DNA from: Ancalomicrobiaceae bacterium
GTDB taxonomy: Bacteria; Pseudomonadota; Alphaproteobacteria; Rhizobiales; Ancalomicrobiaceae
Assembly: GCA_031291575.1 (NCBI GenBank)
Contig: JARLIT010000050.1
Coordinates: forward strand, 1-43,399
DNA length: 43,399 nt
Direction: 5' to 3'
The notes beneath the pieces are model-generated. The model saw nothing but the letters and a program-made list of their open reading frames with translations, was not told where the DNA came from and did no database searches. How positions within the stretch are numbered: position 1 is the first letter of the stretch; every line of letters starts with the position of its first letter. The position numbers and the translations under genes were made by a program. Positions 1 to 8,468 of the stretch are shown here, in pieces.

Positions 1-310
1 CCTGAGCGATGCGGCGAGCTTGCCCGTCGAGCTGCATCGACATGCCGATCCCGATCACCAGGTCCTGCTGGACGGCGTCGAGGATTTCTGCCCGTGCAGT
101 CGGCGTATTGAGGCGAAGATTGCGCGCAACGATCGGCAAAAGCCGGTGCACGTGGGCAATCTGTAACAAGTTTCCTATGTATTCCGGCTCGATATCTGGC
201 AACTTATCTGCCGAAGCCAGGGGATCAGCGTAGGCTATGATGCGCCTGATATCTTCATCGGCACAACGCGCATGAAGCTTGGGAGAAAGAATACCGTCTG
301 CCGAAGTCAT
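1..310 (-). CDS. Partial gene at left edge, possible nucleotidyltransferase-family protein (N-terminus only)
   Basis: A minus-strand frame is open from an ATG at 310 to the window edge, giving the first 103 residues of a protein whose end lies outside. The visible part is helical, with a stretch reading NLLQIAHVHRLLPIVARNLR at residues 47-66. This resembles the helical N-terminal region of large nucleotidyltransferase-family proteins (PF14907 type), where a LARRHRLLPLL-like segment precedes the catalytic domain. That resemblance is from memory and no catalytic residues are in view. A GAGGGG stretch lies about 14 bases before the ATG, rather far for a ribosome site. Codon choice (ATA, TTA, AAT) is less GC-biased than in the genes to the right, which suggests transfer. 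Function is uncertain; that the frame is coding is more likely than not. Confidence 0.5.
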   Translation of the reverse strand, partial: MTSADGILSPKLHARCADEDIRRIIAYADPLASADKLPDIEPEYIGNLLQIAHVHRLLPIVARNLRLNTPTARAEILDAVQQDLVIGIGMSMQLDGQARRIAQ

Positions 311-497
311 TTTAGCCGAAACCACCCCTCGCCGATCGCCGCGCCTATATCGCCTGCTTTGCCGCCGGTCCGCAAGGGGCTGTGAACGCAAGGGGATAAC
401 GCAGTCGCGGCAATGGCATCCGTCAGCGGACGCGTGCTTCGGCGAGGCCCATGTCGTCGCGGGGCGAGGCGACCGGGCCGCCTCGCTCTGCCCGTGC

Positions 498-2597
498 CTA
501 GCGCGGGAACGAGACGAGGTTACCGGCATCGACGTTCAGGATATTGCCGGTCGATTTTGCCGAGAGTTCGGAGGCAAACCAGTAGATACCCTCGGCCACA
601 TCCTCCGGCAGCACCGAGCGCTTCAACAGCGAGCGCTGGCGATAGACTTCCTCCAGCTCGTCGGTCGAGACCTTGTTGGACTGGGCGCGCTGTTCGCGCC
701 ATTCGCCCTGCCAGATGCGGGAGCCGCGCAACACCGCATCGGGGTTCACCGTGTTGACGCGAATCCCTAAGGGCGCGCCTTCGAGCGCCAGACAACGAGC
801 AAGATGGATCTCGGCCGCTTTGGCGGTGCAGTAGGCAGAGGCACCGGGCGAAGCAGAGAGTCCATTCTTGGAGGCGACGAAGACGATCGAGCCGCCGTTT
901 CCCTGCCGCTTCATCAGGCGGAAGGCTTCGCGCGCGACGAGGAAATAACCGGTCGCCAGGATCGACATGTTGCGATCCCACAGCTCGATCGACGTGTCCT
1001 CGACCGGCGCGGCCGAGGCGATGCCGGCGTTCGATACGACGATGTCGATGCCGCCGAAAGCCCCGACTGCCTCGCCGAAGGCGGCCGCAACCGCCGCCTC
1101 GCTGGTGACGTCGACGACGACGCCGGCGATCACGTCCTTGCCGAAGCGGCGGCGGAAGCTCGCCACCGTCTCGTCGAGCGCCTTCACATCGATATCGGCG
1201 AGCACGATGGCGGCCCCCTCGGAAGCGAGCCGAGCGGCCGTCGCCTGGCCGATGCCGCCGGCGCCGCCGGTCACCAGCGCGACACGGCCGGCGAGCGTCT
1301 TCGGTTTTGGCATGCGCTGCAGCTTGGCTTCTTCGAGCAGCCAGTATTCGATGTCGAAGGCTTCCTGTTCCGGCAGCCCGACGTATCGGTCGACGCCCGA
1401 GGCGCCGCGCATCACGTTGATGGCGTTGACGTAGAATTCCGAGGAGATGCGCGCCGTGGCCTTGTCCTTGGCAAACGTCAGCATGCCGACGCCGGGGATC
1501 AGGTAGACGATCGCATTCGGGTCGCGGATCGCCGGCGAATTCGGCCGCCGGCAGCGGTCGTAGTAGGCGGCGTAGTCGGCGCGGTAGTCGGCGATCAGCG
1601 CGTCGAGTTGGCCGACGAGTGCATCCACTTCGCCGGCGACGGGATCGAACGGCAGCACCAGCGGCCGGATCTTGGTTCTCAAAAAATGATCGGGACAGGA
1701 GGTGCCCAACTGCGCGAGGTCGACCAGCTGTTGCGAATTGACGAAGTCGAGGACTTCAGCGCTGTCGACAAAGTGCCCGATCTTCTTCTCGTCCGACGAG
1801 ATGCGGCCGCGGATTTCCGGCATCAGCCGGCGGGCGACCGCGGCGCGCCGTTCGGCCGGCAACGCGGCGACACGGGCGCCACCGAACGACGGCTTGACCT
1901 CGTGCTCGGCGAGCCAGTCGGCGGCCCGCTGCAGGATCCTGAGCGTCGTCTCGTAGCAGGACTTCGCCGTGTGACCCCAGGTGAAGACGCCATGTCCACC
2001 GAGCACCACGCCGACATATTCGGGGTGCTCGCTCGCCAGCCGGCCGATCTTCAGCCCCAAGTCGAAGCCCGGACGCTGCCACGGCAGATAGCCCATTTCG
2101 GAGCCGAACACCTCGTGGGTCAGGTCTTCCGACAGCGCTGAGGCGGCGATGGCGATGACGGCGTCGGGATGCACGTGATCGACGTGCTCATAGGGAACGA
2201 AGGCGTGCAGCGGTGTATCGATGGAAGCGGCGCGCGGATTGAGGTCGAACGTGCAGTGCGCCAGATAGCCGACCATCTCGTCCTCGTGGTCGAGGCCGCG
2301 ATAGAGGCCTTTCAGCGCTTCGAGCTTGTCGAGATAGAGAGTGGAAAATCCGTCGCGCCGCATCGACCCGATGTCGCCGCCCGAGCCCTTCACCCACAGG
2401 ACCGTCACCTCCGCCTTCGTCAACGGATCGAGCTGGCGTACCTTGGCCGAGGTGTTTCCACCGCCAAAATTGGTGATACGGAGATCGGATCCGAGCAGAT
2501 TTGAGCGATAGAGCAGCCGACCCGGCTCGTCCAGCGTTGCCGCATGGGCATCATCCCAGAGATTGGCGAGGCGGTCGGCGGAAAGTACGGCGGTCAT
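498..2597 (-). CDS. rhaD: Bifunctional rhamnulose-1-phosphate aldolase / L-lactaldehyde dehydrogenase (RhaD-SDR fusion, RhaEW type)
   Basis: This 699-residue cytoplasmic enzyme should cleave L-rhamnulose 1-phosphate to dihydroxyacetone phosphate and L-lactaldehyde, then oxidise the aldehyde to lactate. Residues about 10-230 form a class II aldolase domain (PF00596) with NFGGGNTS at 43-50, zinc-binding histidines in HVDHVHPD (138-145) and a further His in GGHG (202). Residues about 435-695 form a short-chain dehydrogenase with the NAD motif TGGAGGIG (443-450), NAG (523-525) and a Ser576-Tyr589-Lys593 catalytic set. The length fits known fusions. The start at 2597 follows CAGGGA at good spacing; in-frame ATGs at 2618 and upstream lack a comparable site. 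It is transcribed away from rhaR, as in Rhizobium leguminosarum, from the promoter at 2680-2708. A second, single-domain aldolase ends the opposite operon. Confidence 0.93.
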   Translation of the reverse strand: MTAVLSADRLANLWDDAHAATLDEPGRLLYRSNLLGSDLRITNFGGGNTSAKVRQLDPLTKAEVTVLWVKGSGGDIGSMRRDGFSTLYLDKLEALKGLYRGLDHEDEMVGYLAHCTFDLNPRAASIDTPLHAFVPYEHVDHVHPDAVIAIAASALSEDLTHEVFGSEMGYLPWQRPGFDLGLKIGRLASEHPEYVGVVLGGHGVFTWGHTAKSCYETTLRILQRAADWLAEHEVKPSFGGARVAALPAERRAAVARRLMPEIRGRISSDEKKIGHFVDSAEVLDFVNSQQLVDLAQLGTSCPDHFLRTKIRPLVLPFDPVAGEVDALVGQLDALIADYRADYAAYYDRCRRPNSPAIRDPNAIVYLIPGVGMLTFAKDKATARISSEFYVNAINVMRGASGVDRYVGLPEQEAFDIEYWLLEEAKLQRMPKPKTLAGRVALVTGGAGGIGQATAARLASEGAAIVLADIDVKALDETVASFRRRFGKDVIAGVVVDVTSEAAVAAAFGEAVGAFGGIDIVVSNAGIASAAPVEDTSIELWDRNMSILATGYFLVAREAFRLMKRQGNGGSIVFVASKNGLSASPGASAYCTAKAAEIHLARCLALEGAPLGIRVNTVNPDAVLRGSRIWQGEWREQRAQSNKVSTDELEEVYRQRSLLKRSVLPEDVAEGIYWFASELSAKSTGNILNVDAGNLVSFPR

Positions 2598-2679
2598 GGG
2601 GCGTCCCTGTTTCGGCATCGGCGCGCGGCTCTTTAGGCCGGCCATTCGAATTGACTTGGGCAACTACGATGTTCACCCG

Positions 2680-2708
2680 ATGATAGAAGTCCTGTTGAGC
2701 GAGGTCAA
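2680..2708 (-). promoter_or_regulatory. Predicted sigma-70 promoter of rhaD
   Basis: On the minus strand TTGACC (2703-2708) and TATCAT (2680-2685) are separated by exactly 17 bases, each matching the consensus hexamer at five of six positions. The start of transcription would lie near 2673, leaving a leader of about 75 bases before the rhaD ATG. No experimental support is available. Confidence 0.6.
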
Positions 2709-2748
2709 TCGAGTGTGAGCAATTTTGCGCCGCGGTGACTATTTGCAT

Positions 2749-2762
2749 TGCACAATCGTGCA
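2749..2762. promoter_or_regulatory. Candidate RhaR operator (TGCAC-N4-GTGCA inverted repeat)
   Basis: A 5-4-5 inverted repeat, TGCAC AATC GTGCA, lies between the two divergent start regions, just upstream of the rhaR -35 and about 40 bases upstream of the rhaD -35. It is the clearest dyad in the divergent interval. Assignment to the DeoR-type regulator is inference from position only. Confidence 0.35.
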
Positions 2763-2768
2763 TAGAGG

Positions 2769-2798
2769 TTGACCAACCTGAGCGATCGTGCCTTAAAT
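2769..2798 (+). promoter_or_regulatory. Predicted promoter of rhaR
   Basis: TTGACC (2769-2774) is followed after 18 bases by TTAAAT (2793-2798). The -35 is strong and the -10 matches at four of six positions. The leader would be only about 15 bases, carrying GGGAG ahead of the rhaR ATG at 2822. Confidence 0.4.
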
Positions 2799-2821
2799 TG
2801 ATCATAGGGAGATGAAGCACC

Positions 2822-3628
2822 ATGCTCGAACGGGAGCGCGCTCAAATCATACTGCGGCTTGTGCAGGAACGCGGAGTCATTCCCGTCGGCGAGCTCGTCG
2901 CCGTTACCGGTGCATCGAGCGCCACGATCCGGCGCGATTTGGCCGAATTGGCCGCTTCCGGGCAGATCCGCCGTGTGCATGGCGGTGTCGAGGCTGTCGA
3001 CCTGTCGCAGCCGCGCACCCTGGCGACGCGCGACTTCATGATCAGCCAAACGCTCAATATCGCTCATAAGCGCGCGATCGCTCGCCGGGCTACGGACCTC
3101 TGCGTCGACGGCGAGTCGATCATCATCAACGCCGGCACCACGACGTTCCAGATGGTCGAGCCGCTCGCCCCCCGCCTCCTGCACATTCTGACCAATTCCT
3201 TCCCGATGGCGCAGCAACTGATCGCGTCGAGCGAGAACCGCATCGTGCTGCCCGGAGGGGAGGTCTACCGCCGACAGGCGATCATCGTGTCGCCCTTCGA
3301 CGACGATGCCATCCAGCACTATTCGGCGTCGAAAATGTTCATGAGCTGCGCTTCGATCGGCGCCATGGGGCTGATCGAGGGCGATCCCTTGATCGCGCGG
3401 GCCGAGGCGAAACTGCTGAAGCGCGCCCAGGAGCTGATTGTTCTGGCCGATTTTTCCAAGTTCGACGCCCGTGGCGCCATCGTGGTGTGCCCGTTGTCGC
3501 GCGTTTCGAAGCTGATCACCGACGACCGTGCGCCGCCGGCGGCCATCGAGATGTGCCAGGCGGCCGGGATCGAGGTGATCACCGTGCCGGTGACGGGAGA
3601 GGACGGCTCGGCCGTCACAGCGGCTTGA
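2822..3628 (+). CDS. rhaR: DeoR/GlpR-family transcriptional regulator of rhamnose catabolism
   Basis: This 268-residue DNA-binding regulator has an N-terminal DeoR helix-turn-helix (PF08220, about residues 6-58), with recognition helix SSATIRRDLAEL and the following basic strand QIRRVHGG. The rest is a DeoRC sugar-phosphate sensor domain (PF00455, about 75-235), with the phosphate-loop-like stretch INAGTTTF. Length is normal for the family. It stands first in the rha operon, 87 bases before rhaS and divergent from rhaD, the position of rhaR in R. leguminosarum. By analogy it would repress both transcription units until a pathway intermediate binds, but the ligand cannot be read from sequence. 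GGGAG lies about 10 bases before the chosen ATG. Confidence 0.88.
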   Translation: MLERERAQIILRLVQERGVIPVGELVAVTGASSATIRRDLAELAASGQIRRVHGGVEAVDLSQPRTLATRDFMISQTLNIAHKRAIARRATDLCVDGESIIINAGTTTFQMVEPLAPRLLHILTNSFPMAQQLIASSENRIVLPGGEVYRRQAIIVSPFDDDAIQHYSASKMFMSCASIGAMGLIEGDPLIARAEAKLLKRAQELIVLADFSKFDARGAIVVCPLSRVSKLITDDRAPPAAIEMCQAAGIEVITVPVTGEDGSAVTAA

Positions 3629-3635
3629 CGATTCC

Positions 3636-3687
3636 CCCACGCAGACGTGGGTCGAGTGAGAAATCGCCGCGGGGACTGAATCCGCGG
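3636..3687. other. Two short hairpins in the rhaR-rhaS gap
   Basis: CCCACG-CAGA-CGTGGG (3636-3651) and CCGCGG-N9-CCGCGG (3667-3687) lie in the 87 bases between rhaR and rhaS. Neither is followed by a T tract. They may stabilise or partly separate the rhaS message from rhaR; this is inference. Confidence 0.35.
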
Positions 3688-3715
3688 TGAAGAGCAACAT
3701 TGGGAGGGAAGTCAC

Positions 3716-4738
3716 ATGCAATCCAATCGTCGTCAGACTTTGAAACTGCTTGCCGCCACCGCTCTCGGCGTAGCCGCTGCGCCGATGTCGGTCTCCTCCG
3801 TGATGGCCGCCGACAAGATCAGAATCGCCATGGTGGCGAAGGCGCTCGGCAACGGCTTCTTCGACGCATGCCGCGACGGTGGCCTGGAAGCCGCCAAGGA
3901 ACTCGGCAATGTCGAACTGATCTACACCGGCCCGACCACGACCACGGCGGAAGCGCAGATCCAGGTGATCGACGCGCTCGTCGCCCAGAAGGTCGATGCA
4001 ATCGTCATCTCCGCCAACGACACCAATGCTCTCGTGCCGGCCACCAAGAAGGCCCTGAGCCGCGGCATCAAGGTCATCTCGTTCGATTCGGGTATCGCGC
4101 CCGAAGGCCGCATCATGCATCTGAACCCGTCGAACAATCAGCTGATCGGGCAGAAGTGCGTGCAGATGATGGCCAAGACCCTGAAGAACGAGGGTGAGGT
4201 TGCGATCCTCTCGGCCACTGCTCAGGCCACGAACCAGAACATCTGGATCGAGGAGATGAAGAAGGAGTGGGCCAAGCCCGACTACGCCAAGATGACGCTG
4301 GTGGCGACGGTCTACGGCGATGACGTGGCCGACAAGAGCTATCGCGAGACCCAGGCGCTGATCAAGGCGCATCCGAATCTGAAGGGCATCATCGCTCCGA
4401 CCTCGGTCGGCATCGTCGCTGCGGCCAAGGCGGTCGTCGACGCCGGGCTGGTCGGCAAGGTCTATGTCACCGGCCTCGGACTGCCGTCGGAGATGAAGGG
4501 GGCGGTTCTGGCCGGCGCCACTGACACGTTCGCCATCTGGAACCCGATCGACCTCGGCTATTCGGCGACGATGATCGCCGCAGCCCTCGTCGCCGGCACG
4601 GCAACCGGCAAGGCCGGCACCTCGGTCAAGGCCGGCCGCATGGGTGAGATCAAGATCGGCGATAACAACGACGCCGCGATGGCCGATCCGTTCACCTTCG
4701 ACAAGTCGAACATCGAGAAGTTTGCCAAGATCTTCTGA
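3716..4738 (+). CDS. rhaS: Rhamnose ABC transporter, periplasmic substrate-binding protein
   Basis: This 340-residue precursor is the periplasmic receptor that delivers L-rhamnose to the membrane complex encoded next. The N-terminus carries a twin-arginine-like signal (Arg5-Arg6, then a hydrophobic stretch to about residue 30) with likely cleavage after Val-Met-Ala before ADKIRIAMV. The mature part is a type I sugar-binding fold (Peripla_BP_4, PF13407), with YTGPTTTTAEAQIQVIDALV and SANDTNALVPATKKA typical of ribose/rhamnose receptors. The start is supported by a strong GGGAGGGAAG site 7 bases upstream. A hairpin immediately after the gene should keep this message more abundant than the rest. 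Tat export is not universal in this family; Sec export is the alternative. Confidence 0.92.
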   Translation: MQSNRRQTLKLLAATALGVAAAPMSVSSVMAADKIRIAMVAKALGNGFFDACRDGGLEAAKELGNVELIYTGPTTTTAEAQIQVIDALVAQKVDAIVISANDTNALVPATKKALSRGIKVISFDSGIAPEGRIMHLNPSNNQLIGQKCVQMMAKTLKNEGEVAILSATAQATNQNIWIEEMKKEWAKPDYAKMTLVATVYGDDVADKSYRETQALIKAHPNLKGIIAPTSVGIVAAAKAVVDAGLVGKVYVTGLGLPSEMKGAVLAGATDTFAIWNPIDLGYSATMIAAALVAGTATGKAGTSVKAGRMGEIKIGDNNDAAMADPFTFDKSNIEKFAKIF

Positions 4739-4762
4739 TGAGCCAGAAGCCATGAGCCGACT

Positions 4763-4791
4763 TGCCATCGGGCCACCCCGGCCCGATGGCA
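4763..4791 (+). terminator. Intercistronic stem-loop between rhaS and rhaT
   Basis: A perfect 12-bp stem, TGCCATCGGGCC with its complement around the loop ACCCC, lies 24 bases after the rhaS stop and 55 bases before rhaT. It lacks a true T tract (CCTTTCG follows). It therefore looks like the partial terminator or 3'-stabilising hairpin often found after binding-protein genes in ABC operons, giving an excess of receptor over ATPase and permease. The structure is seen; the role is inferred. Confidence 0.6.
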
Positions 4792-4846
4792 CCTTTCGCC
4801 CCGGACCAGCCGTCCGGCGCTGCCCCCCGAGGGGATGTTACCCGCC

Positions 4847-6382
4847 ATGTCAATCACTCCAGACGTCCAGCCGGGCGGCGGCGAATACGCCGATCCGATC
4901 CTGAGGCTCTCCGGCGTCAGCAAGCGGTTTCCCGGCGTCAGGGCGCTCGAAGGCATGCGCCTCGACCTCTATGCCGGTCATACGACGGCGCTGGTCGGCG
5001 AGAACGGTGCCGGCAAGTCGACGCTCGTCAAGATCCTCACCGGCATCTACACCCCCGATACCGGCACCCTCGTCGTCGCGGGAAAAGAGTGCGAGATCCA
5101 TTCGCCGCGCGACGCCTGGGCCGATGGCATCACCGCCATCCACCAGGAACCGGTTATGTTCGACGACCTGTCCGTCGCCGAAAACATCTTCATGGGCCAC
5201 ATGCCGGTGACCCGGCGCGGGCTCATCGACTGGACGACGCTGGTCGGCCGCACCAACGAACTCCTGCATCGGATCGAAGCCGATTTCAGCGCCAAGACGC
5301 CGCTGAAACGCCTGGGCGTGGCGCAGAAGCACATGGTGGAGATCGCCCGCGCGCTCTCCCATGACGCCCGCATCGTCATCATGGACGAGCCGACGGCGGC
5401 CTTGTCCGCCCGCGAGATCGACGACCTGTTCCGCATCATCGCCGACCTGAAGTCCCAGGGCCGGGCCATCCTGTTCATTTCGCACAAGTTCGACGAGATT
5501 TTCCGGGTCGCCGATCGCTGGACGTGCCTGCGCGACGGCCATCACGTCGGCGAGGGGTTAATCTCGGAGACGACCGAGGACGACCTCGTCAAGCTGATGG
5601 TCGGCCGCTCCATCGATCAGGTGTTCCCGAAGCGGCACGTCGTCATCGGCGAGCCGGTGCTGCAGGTCGAGGGGCTCTCGAACGCCACCGAATACGCCGA
5701 CATTTCCTTCACCCTGCACAGGGGCGAGATCCTCGGCTTCTATGGCCTCGTCGGCGCCGGCCGCTCGGAGGCGATGCAGGGGCTGATGGGGATCAGCCCG
5801 CCAACGCAGGGAACGATCCGCATCAACGCCAAGCGGGCAGCGATCTTCGCCCCCGCCGACGCCATCGATGCCGGCATCGCCTATGTGCCGGAAGACCGGC
5901 AGATCCAGGGGGCGGTGACCCCGCTCGGCATCCGCGAGAACATGTCGCTGGCCAGCCTCGGCAAGATTGCCGGCAAGGGCGGCTTCGTCGACACGCACAA
6001 GGAGCTCGCCCGTACCCGCGATCTCGGCGCCAAACTGGCGGTCAAGGCGGCGCACTGGGACCAGAAGCTGATGGAACTGTCCGGCGGCAATCAGCAGAAG
6101 GTGGTGATTGCCAAGTGGCTCGCCACCAAGCCGCAGATCCTGATCCTCGACGAGCCGACCAAGGGCATCGACATCGGGTCGAAGGCCGCCGTGCATGCGA
6201 TCATGGCCGACCTCGCCGCCGAAGGGCTCGGCATCATCCTCATCTCCTCCGAACTGCCCGAGGTGATGGGCATGTCCGACCGCGTCGTCGTGATGGCGGA
6301 GGGCCGCATCGCCCGCGTGTTCGACCGCGCTGGCGCCACGCCGGAGAAGATCGTCAGTATCGCCACGGGAGGTTCGGCATGA
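4847..6382 (+). CDS. rhaT: Rhamnose ABC transporter, duplicated ATP-binding protein
   Basis: This 511-residue protein has two ABC ATPase domains in tandem, as in the RbsA/MglA/XylG class, and powers import through RhaP-RhaQ on the cytoplasmic face. Domain 1 (about 20-250) has Walker A GENGAGKST and Walker B IVIMDEPTAAL. Domain 2 (about 265-500) has the usual degenerate Walker A (GLVGAGRSEA), signature LSGGNQQKVV and Walker B ILILDEPTKGID. The ATG at 4835 abuts GAGGGG with no spacing, so 4847, about 11 bases downstream of it, is the better start. The stop overlaps the rhaP start (ATGA at 6379-6382), implying translational coupling. The symbol follows Rhizobium usage and does not mean the enteric RhaT proton symporter. 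Confidence 0.93.
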   Translation: MSITPDVQPGGGEYADPILRLSGVSKRFPGVRALEGMRLDLYAGHTTALVGENGAGKSTLVKILTGIYTPDTGTLVVAGKECEIHSPRDAWADGITAIHQEPVMFDDLSVAENIFMGHMPVTRRGLIDWTTLVGRTNELLHRIEADFSAKTPLKRLGVAQKHMVEIARALSHDARIVIMDEPTAALSAREIDDLFRIIADLKSQGRAILFISHKFDEIFRVADRWTCLRDGHHVGEGLISETTEDDLVKLMVGRSIDQVFPKRHVVIGEPVLQVEGLSNATEYADISFTLHRGEILGFYGLVGAGRSEAMQGLMGISPPTQGTIRINAKRAAIFAPADAIDAGIAYVPEDRQIQGAVTPLGIRENMSLASLGKIAGKGGFVDTHKELARTRDLGAKLAVKAAHWDQKLMELSGGNQQKVVIAKWLATKPQILILDEPTKGIDIGSKAAVHAIMADLAAEGLGIILISSELPEVMGMSDRVVVMAEGRIARVFDRAGATPEKIVSIATGGSA

Positions 6383-7374
6383 CCAGCATCGTGACCCGCC
6401 GCGAACTGGTGCTCGCAGCCATCATCGTGGCCATGGCGTTGCTGATCGGTTTGCGCACGCCGGTGTTCCTGACCCTCAACAACATCCTCTTCGTCGTCAC
6501 CGACACGTCGGTCCTCATCATGATGGCGCTCGCCCAGATGACGGTCATCCTGACGCGCGGCATCGACCTGTCGGTGGCCGCCAACCTGGCCCTGACCGGC
6601 ATGCTGGTGGCGCTTCTGTCGCATGCCCATCCCGGCCTGCCGATCCCGATCATCATGCTGGTGGCGATGGCCATCGGCGGCGGCCTCGGCCTCGTCAACG
6701 GGCTTCTCGTCGCCGGGCTCGGCATCCCGCCGATCGTCGTCACGCTCGGCACCATGTCGATCTATCGCGGCGCCATCTTCGTCGTCGCTGGCGGCGCATG
6801 GCTGACCTCGAAGGACATGACCGACGCCTTCCTCGCCTTCCCCAAGGCAGAATTCGCCGGGCTCTCCTCGCTGACGCTGGTCGCGGCGGCCGTCACCATC
6901 GGCTTCTTCGTGCTGATGACGCTGACCCGAACGGGGCGCAACCTCTATGCGGTCGGCGGCAATCCGGTGGCGGCGCGCTATTGCGGAGTCTCTCTGCCTA
7001 AACTGCAAGTCCTCGTCTACACGCTGACGGGAACGATTTCCGGGCTTGCCGGCTATCTCTGGGTGGCCCGCTTCGGCATCGCCTATGCCGACATCGCGGC
7101 CGGCTACGAACTGACCGTGATCGCCTCCTGCGTCATCGGCGGCGTGTCGATCGCCGGCGGCATCGGCTCGGTTCCCGGCACGGTGCTGGGGGCGCTGTTC
7201 CTCGGCGTCGTCGCCAACGCCCTGCCGCTCATCAACGTCTCGCCGTTCTGGCAGATGGCGATCTCCGGCGCGGTCATCCTCGCCGCCGTCATCGTCAATA
7301 CCCGTTCAGAGTGGAGGCCGCGCAAGCTGATCCTGCGTGAAGCCCGGCGCGCCGCCGCAGGTGGACAGAAATGA
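6379..7374 (+). CDS. rhaP: Rhamnose ABC transporter, permease 1
   Basis: This 331-residue inner-membrane permease belongs to the ribose/autoinducer-2 type (BPD_transp_2, PF02653). Many hydrophobic helices are visible. The central segment RTGRNLYAVGGNPVAARYCG is the conserved cytoplasmic loop that contacts the ATPase, and the ISGLAGYLWVARFG-like helix follows it. It shares the fold of RhaQ, and the two should form the heterodimeric channel. Both gene junctions are four-base ATGA overlaps (with rhaT and rhaQ), so synthesis is tightly coupled. The frame is open far upstream inside rhaT, but the overlap and the normal permease N-terminus TRRELVLAAIIVAMALLIG fix the start at 6379. Confidence 0.9.
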   Translation: MTSIVTRRELVLAAIIVAMALLIGLRTPVFLTLNNILFVVTDTSVLIMMALAQMTVILTRGIDLSVAANLALTGMLVALLSHAHPGLPIPIIMLVAMAIGGGLGLVNGLLVAGLGIPPIVVTLGTMSIYRGAIFVVAGGAWLTSKDMTDAFLAFPKAEFAGLSSLTLVAAAVTIGFFVLMTLTRTGRNLYAVGGNPVAARYCGVSLPKLQVLVYTLTGTISGLAGYLWVARFGIAYADIAAGYELTVIASCVIGGVSIAGGIGSVPGTVLGALFLGVVANALPLINVSPFWQMAISGAVILAAVIVNTRSEWRPRKLILREARRAAAGGQK

Positions 7375-8468
7375 GCGCGAGCGAACCGATGGCCGACCTC
7401 CCCCTCCCTCACAGTCCCGCCCCCGAGGCGCCGCCGCCGCAGTCGGGACCGAACCAGCCGACGTCGAACCAGTCGGCGCGCTATACGGTCCTTGACCGGA
7501 AACCGTTCCGCCTCGTGGATCTCCTGCTCGCCTGGGAGACCATTCTGGTTCTCCTCCTCGTCGCGGTGATCGGGATCAACACCTGGATCTCGCCGTACTT
7601 CCTCGACGTGTTCAACCTCAGCGACGCCACGTCGAATTTCTCCGAAAAGGCGATCGTGGCGCTGGCCATGGCGCTGTTGATTCTCGTCGGCGAGATCGAC
7701 CTTTCCGTCGCCGCGATCATCGCGCTGTCGTCGCTGATCATGGGGCTCGCCTCGGTCGCGGGCGTCGGAACGTTCGGACTGATTGTCATCGGTCTGTCCG
7801 TCGGGGCCTTCGCCGGCGCCTTCAATGGCTACCTCGTCACGGCGATCGGGCTGCCTTCGATCGTCGTCACCATCGGCACGATGTCGTTGTTCCGCGGCAT
7901 CGCCCAGGTGGTATTGGGCGACCAGGCGATCACCAAATATCCGGAAGGGCTGCAGACGCTCGGGCAGACGACATTGCTCGCCGTGCCGCCCTTGCCCAAT
8001 TCCTTCTACATCTTCGTCGTTCTCGCCGTCGTCGCCGGCTTGGTCCTGCATCGCACCACTGCCGGCCGCCGGCTCTACGCCATCGGCAATAACCCGGTGG
8101 CGGCGCGTTTCTCCGGCATCCGGGTTGAACGCATCCGCTTCACCCTGTTCGTGCTGTCCGGCCTGGCCAGCGGGCTCGCCGCTGTCCTCCTGACCGGCCG
8201 CATCGGCTCGACCCGGCCGAATATCGCGCTCGGCTGGGAACTCGAGGTGGTCACCATGGTGGTGCTCGGCGGCGTGTCCATTTCTGGCGGCTCCGGCACC
8301 ATTCCGGGCGTGGTGCTCGCCGTGTTCGTCCTCGGGCTCACCACCTTCGGCATGAGCCTCGTCAACGTGCCCGGCATCGTCATCAACGTACTTCTGGGGC
8401 TCCTCCTCATCTCGGCGATCGCGGTGCCCCTGGTCGTGCGTGGAATCCTGAGAGGGTTAGGGAGATGA
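7371..8468 (+). CDS. rhaQ: Rhamnose ABC transporter, permease 2
   Basis: This 365-residue partner permease of RhaP (PF02653) carries the same cytoplasmic loop (TAGRRLYAIGNNPVAARFSG) and a C-terminal segment ELEVVTMVVLGGVSISGGSG shared by sugar permeases of this class. It differs from RhaP by a proline-rich hydrophilic N-terminal tail of about 45 residues before the first membrane helix. A second ATG at residue 7 would remove little of it. The start overlaps the rhaP stop and the end overlaps rhaM by ATGA, continuing the coupled string. In R. leguminosarum the corresponding gene is rhaQ. Confidence 0.9.
   Translation: MSASEPMADLPLPHSPAPEAPPPQSGPNQPTSNQSARYTVLDRKPFRLVDLLLAWETILVLLLVAVIGINTWISPYFLDVFNLSDATSNFSEKAIVALAMALLILVGEIDLSVAAIIALSSLIMGLASVAGVGTFGLIVIGLSVGAFAGAFNGYLVTAIGLPSIVVTIGTMSLFRGIAQVVLGDQAITKYPEGLQTLGQTTLLAVPPLPNSFYIFVVLAVVAGLVLHRTTAGRRLYAIGNNPVAARFSGIRVERIRFTLFVLSGLASGLAAVLLTGRIGSTRPNIALGWELEVVTMVVLGGVSISGGSGTIPGVVLAVFVLGLTTFGMSLVNVPGIVINVLLGLLLISAIAVPLVVRGILRGLGR

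Noticed and set aside
2705-4792. A 695-codon open frame on the minus strand opposite rhaR and rhaS
   Set aside because: Its translation is rich in Arg, His, Asp and Gly with no domain, as expected for the shadow of a GC-rich coding frame. It lies opposite two well-supported genes.
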